Shown here: in pieces, positions 33,345 to 41,103 of the stretch | Layout: the number at the start of each line of letters is the position of its first letter | Numbering within the stretch: position 1 is the first letter of the stretch | Source: an uncultured Clostridia bacterium | GTDB taxonomy: Bacteria; Bacillota; Clostridia; Christensenellales; Borkfalkiaceae | Length of the DNA stretch: 64,000 bases | Reading direction: 5' to 3' | NCBI GenBank assembly: GCA_944327625.1 | Contig: CALVHL010000005.1 | Span: forward strand, 41,616-105,615 | Program-made: the position numbers and the translations under genes | Notes under the pieces: generated by a model | Database searches by the model: none | Told to the model about the DNA's origin: nothing | What the model saw: only the letters and a program-made list of their open reading frames with translations

Positions 33345-34625
33345 ATGCTTACAAGTATCTGTGGAATCAACTGGGGCGACGAAGGCAAGGGCAGAATGGT
33401 CGACTTGCTTTCTCAGGACTTCGACATAGTCTGCCGTTATCAGGGCGGCAACAATGCAGGCCACACCGTAATCAACGAAAAGGGCAAATTCATACTCAAT
33501 CTGCTCCCTTCGGGCATTCTCAGAGAGGACGTCGTCAACGTGCTCGGCTGCGGCATGGTCATCGACATAAAGCACCTCTGCGGCGAAATGGCAAGGCTGA
33601 GGGAGGCGGGCATAAAGATCACGCCGGAAAACCTCAAAATAAGCGACAAGGCGATAATAACCATGCCCTACAACGTCTTGCAGGACATAATGGAGGAGGA
33701 CCGCCTTTCCAAGGCTACGGGCAAGCCCTACGGCTCTACGCGGCGCGGTATTTCGCCCATATATGCGGACAAATACATGAAAAAGGCGTTCCGCATGGGC
33801 GAGCTTCTCAACACCGACATTATGTACGAGCGTCTGCCCGACATAGTCGCGTGGAAGAACCTCACCATTAAGGCTTACGGCTACGATCCCATCAAGGTCG
33901 AGGACATGATAGACTACCTCGAAACCTATGGCAAGCCGCTGAGGGAGTACATCGTAGATACGGGAATATTCCTCAACGACGCGCACAAGGCGGGCAAGAA
34001 GATAATGTTCGAGGCGCAGCTCGGCGCACTCCGCGACATTGACTACGGCATAGTGCCCTACACCTCGTCATCGTCGACGATAGCCGCTTATGCGCCCATC
34101 GGCGCGGGCGTGCCCAACCTCAAAATAGATAAATCGATAGGCATAATGAAGGCATATTCGAGCTGCGTCGGCGCGGGCCCCTTCACCTGCGAATACTTCG
34201 GCAAGGACGCCGAAAGGCTGAGAGAGCTCGGCGGCGAGTACGGCGCGGCGACGGGCAGACCGAGAAGGGTTGGTCCTTTCGACGTCGTAGCTTCCCGCTA
34301 CGGTATAATGTGCCAGGGCGCGGACGAAATAGCGCTCACGAAACTCGACATACTCGACGACTATGAGGAAATCGAGATCTGCACTCATTACGAGCTCGAC
34401 GGAAAAATTCTCGACGATTTCCCCTTCACGGACGTCCTCGACAAGTGCAAGCCCGTATTCGAGAAGGTCAAGGGCTGGCATTGCAGCACCGCCGATTGCA
34501 GAAAGGCGGAGGACCTGCCCAAGGAGGCGCTGGACTATATCCATCTCCTCGAAAAACTCTGCAACTGTAAGATTAAATACGTCTCCGTCGGCGCGGAGAG
34601 AAACGCCTGCATAGTAATGCCGTAA
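33345..34625 (+). CDS. purA: Adenylosuccinate synthetase
   Basis: A 426-residue enzyme that joins IMP and aspartate with GTP in AMP synthesis. WGDEGKG at residues 10-16 is the GTP phosphate loop, followed by YQGGNNAGHTV, GKPYGSTRRGISP-type sequence for IMP binding, and FEAQLGALRDIDYG. TGRPRRVGPFDVV carries the arginine for aspartate binding. AAGGA is 8 nt before the ATG. The gene interrupts the split glutamate synthase cluster, all in one direction. GC-rich hairpins in the 154-bp gap before it (about 33236-33275) may attenuate read-through. Confidence 0.96.
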   Translation: MLTSICGINWGDEGKGRMVDLLSQDFDIVCRYQGGNNAGHTVINEKGKFILNLLPSGILREDVVNVLGCGMVIDIKHLCGEMARLREAGIKITPENLKISDKAIITMPYNVLQDIMEEDRLSKATGKPYGSTRRGISPIYADKYMKKAFRMGELLNTDIMYERLPDIVAWKNLTIKAYGYDPIKVEDMIDYLETYGKPLREYIVDTGIFLNDAHKAGKKIMFEAQLGALRDIDYGIVPYTSSSSTIAAYAPIGAGVPNLKIDKSIGIMKAYSSCVGAGPFTCEYFGKDAERLRELGGEYGAATGRPRRVGPFDVVASRYGIMCQGADEIALTKLDILDDYEEIEICTHYELDGKILDDFPFTDVLDKCKPVFEKVKGWHCSTADCRKAEDLPKEALDYIHLLEKLCNCKIKYVSVGAERNACIVMP

Positions 34626-34737
34626 ACCGTGCTCGCCTTCTGCACCTTTCGGGGCGGGGCGTTCGGGAATTTGCGGAACGATTGCCCTGCAATGGCCGTA
34701 CGACGCGCGCGGCGCACGGCGACAGAGGGTGATTATC

Positions 34738-35466
34738 ATGATTATTGACGCGGACAGAGATATGCACTTCTCGCGGCTCAACGCCGAGGTGAGAAACACG
34801 GCTGACGAACGGGTGACGATAAACGGCTGCTTGGGGCAGAGGTATATCGCCACGGGCTCGTCGGGCAAGACGATAACCGTAAACGGCACGCCGGGCAACG
34901 CGCTGGGCGCGTACCTCAACGGCAGCACGGTCATAGTCAACGGCAACGCGCAGGACGCGACGGGCGACACCATGAACGGCGGCACTATCGTCATTCACGG
35001 CAATTCGGGCGACGCGACGGGCTATGCAATGCGCGGCGGAAAGATATACATTTCGGGCAATACCGGCTACCGCGCGGGCATTCACATCAAGGCGTATAAG
35101 GAGCTGCACCCCGTAATTGTCGTCGGCGGCAGGGCGGGTTCTTTCCTCGGCGAATATCAGGCGGGCGGCATAATAGTGGTGTTAGGTCAGAATGATGACG
35201 GGCTGCCCATAATCAACAATTTCTGCGGCACTGGTATGCACGGCGGGGTAATTTATTTGCGCTGCGACAAGCTCCCCCACGCCATTCCCGATCAGGTGCG
35301 GGCGGAGGACGTGCGCGGCGACGAATGTGAAGAACTTTGCTCTATTATCGACGATTTCTGCGGGTTTTTCCCCGAATTTGACAGAGATAAGCTCGTTTCA
35401 GCCAACTTCAAGAAGCTTACGCCCGATACGGATAACCCCTACAAGCAGCTATATACCGACAACTGA
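34738..35466 (+). CDS. Glutamate synthase, GXGXG (C-terminal) subunit
   Basis: A 242-residue right-handed beta-helix protein equal to the C-terminal domain of large glutamate synthase subunits. It shows regular repeats: VNGTPGNALGAYLNGSTVIV, VNGNAQDATGDTMNGGTIVI, IHGNSGDATGYAMRGGKIYI and ISGNTGYRAGIHIKAY. GGRAGSFLGEYQAGGIIVVLG continues the helix. The last 50 residues are Cys/Asp-rich and end in KLTPDTDNPYKQLYTDN. The start is the ATG at 34738. It completes the enzyme encoded at 30553-33190 although purA lies between. Confidence 0.88.
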   Translation: MIIDADRDMHFSRLNAEVRNTADERVTINGCLGQRYIATGSSGKTITVNGTPGNALGAYLNGSTVIVNGNAQDATGDTMNGGTIVIHGNSGDATGYAMRGGKIYISGNTGYRAGIHIKAYKELHPVIVVGGRAGSFLGEYQAGGIIVVLGQNDDGLPIINNFCGTGMHGGVIYLRCDKLPHAIPDQVRAEDVRGDECEELCSIIDDFCGFFPEFDRDKLVSANFKKLTPDTDNPYKQLYTDN

Positions 35467-35476
35467 ATTAAGCGAG

Positions 35477-35513
35477 AAGAGGACGCGGCGCACATAACCG
35501 CGTCCTCTTTTAA
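35477..35513 (+). terminator. Terminator of the glutamate synthase/purA cluster
   Basis: Perfect 12-bp stem AAGAGGACGCGG / CCGCGTCCTCTT with a 9-nt loop, then TTAAAG. Confidence 0.88.
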
Positions 35514-35541
35514 AGTTTGTCGGCGGAATGCGGTTAATTAC

Positions 35542-35570
35542 TTGCAAAAGCGGCGGCGTTGTGATAATAT
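35542..35570 (+). promoter_or_regulatory. Possible promoter of dapF
   Basis: TTGCAA, 17 bp, TAATAT, about 38 bp before the dapF start codon. Confidence 0.55.
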
Positions 35571-35607
35571 AGATGAGAATATATAATCGGAGAATATTGG
35601 TGTAAAG

Positions 35608-36450
35608 ATGCTCAGAAAGTTTTACAAGATGCACGGCATAGGCAACGATTACGTCTATTTCGACTGTATGAAAGAGCCGCTCGAAAATCCCGAAAAGCTC
35701 GCCGTCAGATTATCCGACAGGCACTTTTCGATAGGCGGCGACGGAATAATCTTATTATGTCCTTCGGACAAAGCCGACTGCCGCATGAGAATGTTCAACG
35801 CCGACGGTTCGGAGGGCAAAATGTGCGGCAACGGCATACGCTGCGTCGGGAAGCTTGCCCGCGACCTCGGCTATGTCAGCGGCGACAGCTGCGATATTGA
35901 GACGCTTTCGGGCATTAAAAAACTGACTTTTTCCTTCGGCGCGGACGGCAAGGTTGCCTCCGCAAAGGTCGACATGGGCGCGGCAATCCTCGGCGGCAGT
36001 GATATTCCCTCGACGCTCGACGGCGACAGGATAGTCGCTCACCCTCTCCAGGTCGGCGGAAAGAAGTATGAGATAACGCTCGTCTCTATGGGCAACCCTC
36101 ACTGCGTGACGTTTTCGGAAGATCCCGACGAACTCGACATAGAGAAGGTCGGTCCGCTGTTTGAGAACAACGCGCTCTTCCCCGACAGAATAAATACCGA
36201 ATTCGTCAAGGTCATCGCGAAAAACGAGCTTAAAATGCGCGTATGGGAGCGGGGCAGCGGCGAAACGTGGGCTTGCGGCACGGGCGCTTGCGCCGTAGCT
36301 GTGGCGGCTGTGCTCAACGGCTATGCCGACAAGGACGTGCCGATAACCGTGCACCTGCGCGGCGGCGATCTCATCATAACTTACACCGACGGGGGCGTGT
36401 TCATGGAGGGCGGCGCAACGCTTGCCTTCACGGGCGAAGTTGAAATTTAA
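35608..36450 (+). CDS. dapF: Diaminopimelate epimerase
   Basis: A 280-residue PLP-independent racemase that converts LL- to meso-diaminopimelate for lysine and peptidoglycan. KMHGIGNDYVYFD opens the protein. MCGNGIRC carries the first active-site cysteine and ERGSGETWACGTGACA the second. VSMGNPHCV is another family motif. GGTG lies 6 nt before the ATG. dapL, which makes the LL-diaminopimelate substrate, is encoded 1.6 kb downstream after pyrG, so the aminotransferase pathway of diaminopimelate synthesis is probably used. Confidence 0.96.
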   Translation: MLRKFYKMHGIGNDYVYFDCMKEPLENPEKLAVRLSDRHFSIGGDGIILLCPSDKADCRMRMFNADGSEGKMCGNGIRCVGKLARDLGYVSGDSCDIETLSGIKKLTFSFGADGKVASAKVDMGAAILGGSDIPSTLDGDRIVAHPLQVGGKKYEITLVSMGNPHCVTFSEDPDELDIEKVGPLFENNALFPDRINTEFVKVIAKNELKMRVWERGSGETWACGTGACAVAVAAVLNGYADKDVPITVHLRGGDLIITYTDGGVFMEGGATLAFTGEVEI

Positions 36451-36489
36451 CGGCAATACCAAGATAAAATAATTCCTCAGGAGCAGAAT

Positions 36490-38097
36490 ATGACAAAGTA
36501 TATCTTCGTTACGGGCGGCGTAGTATCAGGTTTAGGCAAGGGCATAACGGCGGCATCCCTCGGCAGACTTTTGAAGTGCAGGGGATATAAGGTCGCGTCC
36601 CAGAAACTCGATCCGTATATCAATATCGATCCGGGCACGATGAGCCCCTATCAGCACGGCGAAGTGTTCGTCACCGATGACGGCGCGGAAACCGACCTCG
36701 ACCTCGGTCACTATGAGAGGTTCATCGACGAAAACCTCAACAAATACTCTAACCTCACGACGGGCAAGGTGTACTGGAACGTACTCAACAAGGAGAGAAA
36801 CGGCGAATATCTCGGTCAGACCGTGCAGATCATTCCGCATATCACCAACGAGATAAAGTCGTTCATATACAACGTCGGCAAGACGACGGGCGCGGACGTC
36901 GTAATCACCGAAATAGGCGGCACGATAGGCGACATAGAGAGCCAGCCCTTCATCGAGGCGATAAGACAGGTTGCGCGCGAAGTCGGCAGGGAGAACTGTT
37001 GTTTCATTCACGTCACGCTCGTTCCTTATATTTCAGGCTCGGAGGAGTTCAAGTCCAAGCCCACGCAGCACTCCGTCAAGGAGTTGCAGGGAATGGGCAT
37101 CAACCCCGACATAATAATTCCCAGAGTGGACGCCCCCATGCCCAAGGACGTCAGGGATAAGATTGCAATGTTCTGCAATGTAGAGCCCGAGTGCTGCATA
37201 GAAAATATGACCATGCCCGTGCTCTACCAGTGCCCCATAATGCTGGAGGAGAGCAACTTCTCCGAGATAGTCTGCAAGCGCCTCAATCTCGATCCGGGCA
37301 AGATTGACCTGACCGAGTGGAACAGAATGATCGACAGGATAAACGGCAGGGACAAGACGGTAAAGATCGCTCTCTGCGGCAAGTACGTGCAGCTGCACGA
37401 CGCATATCTGTCGGTTGCCGAAGCGCTCGCACACGCGGGATATGAAAATTCTGCCAAGGTCGACATCAAGTGGGTGGATACCGAGCTTCTGACCGACGCT
37501 ACCGCCGAAGAATATCTCGGCGACGTCGACGGTATAATAGTACCCGGCGGCTTCGGCGCGCGCGGCGTAGAGGGTATGATCGTCGCCGCAAAGTACGCGA
37601 GGGAGAAGAACGTGCCCTATTTCGGCATCTGCCTCGGCATGCAGACGGCGGTAATAGAGTATGCGAGGAACGTGCTCGGCTATAAGGACGCACACTCCTC
37701 CGAGTTCGACCGCGACAGCAAGCACCCCGTCATCGACCTCATGCCCGACCAGTACGGCGTAAAGATGGGCGGCACTATGCGTCTCGGCGCATACCCCTGC
37801 AAGGTCATCGGCGACATAATGAAGAAGTCCTACAAGGCGGACGAGGTATCCGAACGTCACCGCCACAGATACGAATTCAACAACGACTATCGCGCGGAAA
37901 TCGAAAAGGCGGGCATGGTAATCGCCGGCACGTCGCCCAACGGTCTACTCGTCGAGGCGGTCGAAATACCCGCCAACGACTTCTATATCGGCGTACAGTT
38001 CCACCCCGAATTCAAGTCGCGCCCCAACAACGCACACCCCATATTCAGGGAATTTATCGGACACGCCGTAAAGTACAGCGCAAAAAAGGTAAAGTAA
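36490..38097 (+). CDS. pyrG: CTP synthase
   Basis: A 535-residue enzyme forming CTP from UTP and glutamine. The N-terminal synthetase domain opens with [17 protein letters not shown] (nucleotide loop) and contains [20 protein letters not shown] and [11 protein letters not shown]. The C-terminal class I glutamine amidotransferase has the nucleophile Cys in FGICLGMQ and the His/Glu pair in [16 protein letters not shown] is 7 nt before the ATG. It sits between dapF and dapL and ends one base before dapL. Confidence 0.97.
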   Translation: MTKYIFVTGGVVSGLGKGITAASLGRLLKCRGYKVASQKLDPYINIDPGTMSPYQHGEVFVTDDGAETDLDLGHYERFIDENLNKYSNLTTGKVYWNVLNKERNGEYLGQTVQIIPHITNEIKSFIYNVGKTTGADVVITEIGGTIGDIESQPFIEAIRQVAREVGRENCCFIHVTLVPYISGSEEFKSKPTQHSVKELQGMGINPDIIIPRVDAPMPKDVRDKIAMFCNVEPECCIENMTMPVLYQCPIMLEESNFSEIVCKRLNLDPGKIDLTEWNRMIDRINGRDKTVKIALCGKYVQLHDAYLSVAEALAHAGYENSAKVDIKWVDTELLTDATAEEYLGDVDGIIVPGGFGARGVEGMIVAAKYAREKNVPYFGICLGMQTAVIEYARNVLGYKDAHSSEFDRDSKHPVIDLMPDQYGVKMGGTMRLGAYPCKVIGDIMKKSYKADEVSERHRHRYEFNNDYRAEIEKAGMVIAGTSPNGLLVEAVEIPANDFYIGVQFHPEFKSRPNNAHPIFREFIGHAVKYSAKKVK

Positions 38098-38098
38098 T

Positions 38099-39283
38099 AT
38101 GAAGCTCAATACAAATTTCAAAAACATAGCCGAAAGCTATCTCTTTTCGGATATAGCTCATAAGGTCAACGCATACACCGCGGCGCACCCCGACAAGAAG
38201 GTTCTGCGCCTCGGCATAGGCGACGTAACGCTGCCCCTCGCGCCCGCGGTAATCGCGGCGCTCCATTCCGCCGTAGACGAAATGGCGGTAAAGGAGACCT
38301 TCAAGGGCTACGGCCCCGAACAGGGCTACGCCTTCCTCAAAGACAGCATCAACGGCTATTATGCGCGCAAGGGCGTACAGCTCGACAGCGACGAGATATT
38401 CATCTCCGACGGCGCAAAGAGCGACCTCGGCAACATTCTCGACCTCTTTGACAGGCATAACACCGTGCTCGTGCCCGATCCCGTCTATCCCGTGTACGTC
38501 GACACCAACACGATGGCGGGCAGAAAAATAATCTATATGAACGCCACGGCGGAAAACGGCTTTTTGCCCATGCCCGACTATTCGGTCGACGCGGATATAA
38601 TCTATCTCTGTTCGCCCAATAACCCCACGGGCGCGGCTTACGGAAAGGAACAGCTCAAAGAGTGGGTGAAGTACGCCAACAATAAGGGCGCGATAATTCT
38701 CTACGACGCGGCTTACGAATGTTTCATAACCGACGACAGCCTCGCCCGCTCGATATTTGAGGTGGAGGGCGCAAAGACTTGCGCCGTCGAGTTCTGCTCG
38801 TTTTCCAAGACGGCGGGCTTCACGGGTACGAGGTGCGGCTATACCGTCGTTCCCAAGGCGATAAACGCCGACGGGCTCAACCTCAATAAGATGTGGCTGA
38901 GGCGACAGACCACCAAGTTCAACGGCGTACCCTACATCGTCCAGAAGGGCGCGGCGGCGGTATTCACCGAGGAAGGTCAGCGCCAGATAAAGCAAAATAT
39001 CGCAGTATATCAGCAGAATGCCGCAATAATAGCAAAGTGCATGGACGAACTCGGCATCTGGTACACGGGCGGCAAAAATTCGCCCTATATATGGCTCAGA
39101 TGCCCCAAGTGCATGACCAGCTGGCAGTTCTTCGACTATCTGCTCGAAAACGCGCAGGTCGTCGGCACGCCCGGCGCGGGCTTCGGCAAGAACGGCGAAG
39201 GCTTCTTCCGCCTGACTGCGTTCGGCAGCAGGGAAGTCACCGAGGAGGCCGTGGCAAGAATTAAAAAACTTCTCACGGAATAA
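38099..39283 (+). CDS. dapL: LL-diaminopimelate aminotransferase
   Basis: A 394-residue class I PLP aminotransferase that converts tetrahydrodipicolinate directly to LL-diaminopimelate with glutamate. LRLGIGDVTLPLAPAVI at the start is characteristic of DapL. YLCSPNNPTGAAY binds PLP, FSKTAGFTGTRCGYTV contains the Schiff-base lysine, and GFFRLTAFGSRE the carboxylate-binding Arg. It begins one base after pyrG. This enzyme replaces the DapD/C/E steps and is found in plants, chlamydiae and many anaerobes. Confidence 0.95.
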   Translation: MKLNTNFKNIAESYLFSDIAHKVNAYTAAHPDKKVLRLGIGDVTLPLAPAVIAALHSAVDEMAVKETFKGYGPEQGYAFLKDSINGYYARKGVQLDSDEIFISDGAKSDLGNILDLFDRHNTVLVPDPVYPVYVDTNTMAGRKIIYMNATAENGFLPMPDYSVDADIIYLCSPNNPTGAAYGKEQLKEWVKYANNKGAIILYDAAYECFITDDSLARSIFEVEGAKTCAVEFCSFSKTAGFTGTRCGYTVVPKAINADGLNLNKMWLRRQTTKFNGVPYIVQKGAAAVFTEEGQRQIKQNIAVYQQNAAIIAKCMDELGIWYTGGKNSPYIWLRCPKCMTSWQFFDYLLENAQVVGTPGAGFGKNGEGFFRLTAFGSREVTEEAVARIKKLLTE

Positions 39284-39289
39284 GAAATT

Positions 39290-40795
39290 ATGAAAACAAC
39301 GGAGAGAACAAGGGGCGCGGGAATACTCTGTCATATCTCCTCGCTGCCCGGCGAATACGGCATAGGCACGCTCGGAAAAGAGGCGTATAAGTTCGTCGAT
39401 TTATTGAAGAAGTGCGGCGCGAAGTACTGGCAGATTTTGCCCTTACAGCAGACGGGTTACGGCGATTCGCCCTATCAGTCGGTCTGCTGTCTGTCGGGCA
39501 ACCCGTACTTTATCGACCTCGAAGACCTCAGGGCTCAGCGCCTTATCGACGACGAGGAGTTGCAGTCGGCTAAACGCCCTGCCGCGCCCGTCGACTTCGG
39601 CGAACTGTACGAGAGCAGGTATGCGCTCCTCAGGCGGGCTTACGCGCGCTTCAACATAAGGGATAAGGACTTCGTCGCGTTCATAGAGAGCGGCGAGTTC
39701 GAGGACTATGCCCTCTTTATGTCGCTCAAATCGCGCTACGGCGGGGTTTTCACCAACTTCCCCGACGCATTCAAGTACAAAGAGCCGCTCGCCATGTACG
39801 AGTTCAGGAATGCCGTCTATCGCTCCGAATACTGCTTCTGGCTGTTCCTGCAATACGAGTTCAAGCGGCAGTGGAAGAAGCTCAAAGACCATGCCAACGC
39901 CAACGGCATAAAGATTATCGGCGATATTCCGCTGTACGTCGCGGCAGATTCTTCGGATATCTGGGCGCGTCCGGAGCTTTTCCAGCTCGACGAGGACCTC
40001 AAACCCACCAAGGTTGCGGGCGTTCCCCCCGACTATTTCTCCAAAAACGGTCAGCTGTGGGGCAATCCGCTCTATAACTGGAACGTAATGCGCGCCGAAA
40101 ACTTCGACTGGTGGATAAACCGCATTGCCAAGGCGGGCGAAATGTACGACGTGGTCAGGATTGACCACTTCCGCGGGCTCGACCGCTATTTCGCCATTCC
40201 CGCCGACGCCTATACCGCCGTCAACGGCGAGTGGGAGAAGGGACCCGGAATGGAGCTGTTCGACGAAATCGAAAAGCGGCTTCCCGACATTGACATAATC
40301 GCCGAAGATCTCGGAATTTTAGACGAGGGCGTGCTTGCCCTGCGCGAAAAATCGGGGTTGCCCGGCATGAAGATACTCATGTTCGCCTTCGACGGCGACG
40401 AGGAAAACGAGTACCTGCCCGAAAACATACCCGAAAATTCGGTTACTTATACGGGTACGCACGACAACGACACCGCGCTCGGCTTCCTCTACAAGATGAC
40501 CGAGGAACAGTTTAAATCGTTCAAGAAACAGCTCCGCAAGGTCATAAAGGGACAGGGCGTGTATACCCCCATAGTCACGCGCGAGGACGCTGTAAAGGCG
40601 CTCTGCCTTTCGGCGCTCAATACCAAATCGTATCTCGTCGTGCTCCCCGTGCAGGACGTAATCGGGCTGGACAATACGGCAAGGATGAACACCCCCGCCG
40701 TACCCGACGGCAACTGGCGCTTCCGCCTTGCCGCAATGCCCGACCGCAGGTCCATGGCAGAGCTCAAAAAGATGATAAAGGCAAGCAACAGATAA
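39290..40795 (+). CDS. malQ: 4-alpha-glucanotransferase
   Basis: A 501-residue GH77 enzyme that moves alpha-1,4-glucan chains between maltodextrins. RGAGILCHISSLPGEYGIG opens it. WQILPLQQTGYGDSPYQS, VRIDHFRG (nucleophile Asp), IIAEDLG (acid/base Glu) and TYTGTHDND (transition-state Asp) are in the expected order. It starts 6 bp after dapL, so it is transcribed at the end of the dapF-pyrG-dapL unit. The combination is unusual metabolically; a shared transcript need not mean a shared function. Confidence 0.96.
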   Translation: MKTTERTRGAGILCHISSLPGEYGIGTLGKEAYKFVDLLKKCGAKYWQILPLQQTGYGDSPYQSVCCLSGNPYFIDLEDLRAQRLIDDEELQSAKRPAAPVDFGELYESRYALLRRAYARFNIRDKDFVAFIESGEFEDYALFMSLKSRYGGVFTNFPDAFKYKEPLAMYEFRNAVYRSEYCFWLFLQYEFKRQWKKLKDHANANGIKIIGDIPLYVAADSSDIWARPELFQLDEDLKPTKVAGVPPDYFSKNGQLWGNPLYNWNVMRAENFDWWINRIAKAGEMYDVVRIDHFRGLDRYFAIPADAYTAVNGEWEKGPGMELFDEIEKRLPDIDIIAEDLGILDEGVLALREKSGLPGMKILMFAFDGDEENEYLPENIPENSVTYTGTHDNDTALGFLYKMTEEQFKSFKKQLRKVIKGQGVYTPIVTREDAVKALCLSALNTKSYLVVLPVQDVIGLDNTARMNTPAVPDGNWRFRLAAMPDRRSMAELKKMIKASNR

Positions 40796-40807
40796 ATTCG
40801 CTTAATA

Positions 40808-40852
40808 AATTAAAGTGCCGCAGACCAAAAGTCTGCGGCACTTTAATTTTGC
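40808..40852 (+). terminator. Terminator after malQ
   Basis: Perfect 18-bp stem from AATTAAAGTGCCGCAGAC to its complement with a 5-nt loop, followed by TT. It would work in both directions. Confidence 0.92.
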
Positions 40853-40872
40853 CCTTGAAAGCCGTTATCTTA

Positions 40873-40892
40873 GGCATATATGCGGGGCAATT
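40873..40892 (+). repeat. Copy of the intergenic element
   Basis: GGCATATATGCGGGGCAATT, preceded by TTA; the first of three in the malQ-spoIIE gap. Apart from the terminator and these copies, the 308-bp gap holds nothing recognisable. Confidence 0.8.
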
Positions 40893-40938
40893 ATTGCGGC
40901 GGCACATTTTCTGCCGTCGGGGGAGGGAGAATAGTTGC

Positions 40939-40960
40939 GGCATATATGCGGGGCAATTGC
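40939..40960 (+). repeat. Copy of the intergenic element (perfect)
   Basis: GCATATATGCGGGGCAATTG followed by C; 66 bp after the preceding copy. Confidence 0.8.
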
Positions 40961-41053
40961 AAAATATCCTGTTTAATGCGCCCGAATTGCGCGTTTGAGG
41001 TCGGACGGGCGCGGGATATGGGCGGAAAAATCTGCGGCGAAAGTGCGTTGAAC

Positions 41054-41075
41054 GGCATATATGTGCGGGGCAATC
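41054..41075 (+). repeat. Copy of the intergenic element (TG-insertion form)
   Basis: GGCATATATGTGCGGGGCAA then TC; shares the TG insertion with the copy at 19477. Confidence 0.8.
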
Positions 41076-41103
41076 GCCGTTTTGCCGTCCGCGCGGCTCA
41101 TTT

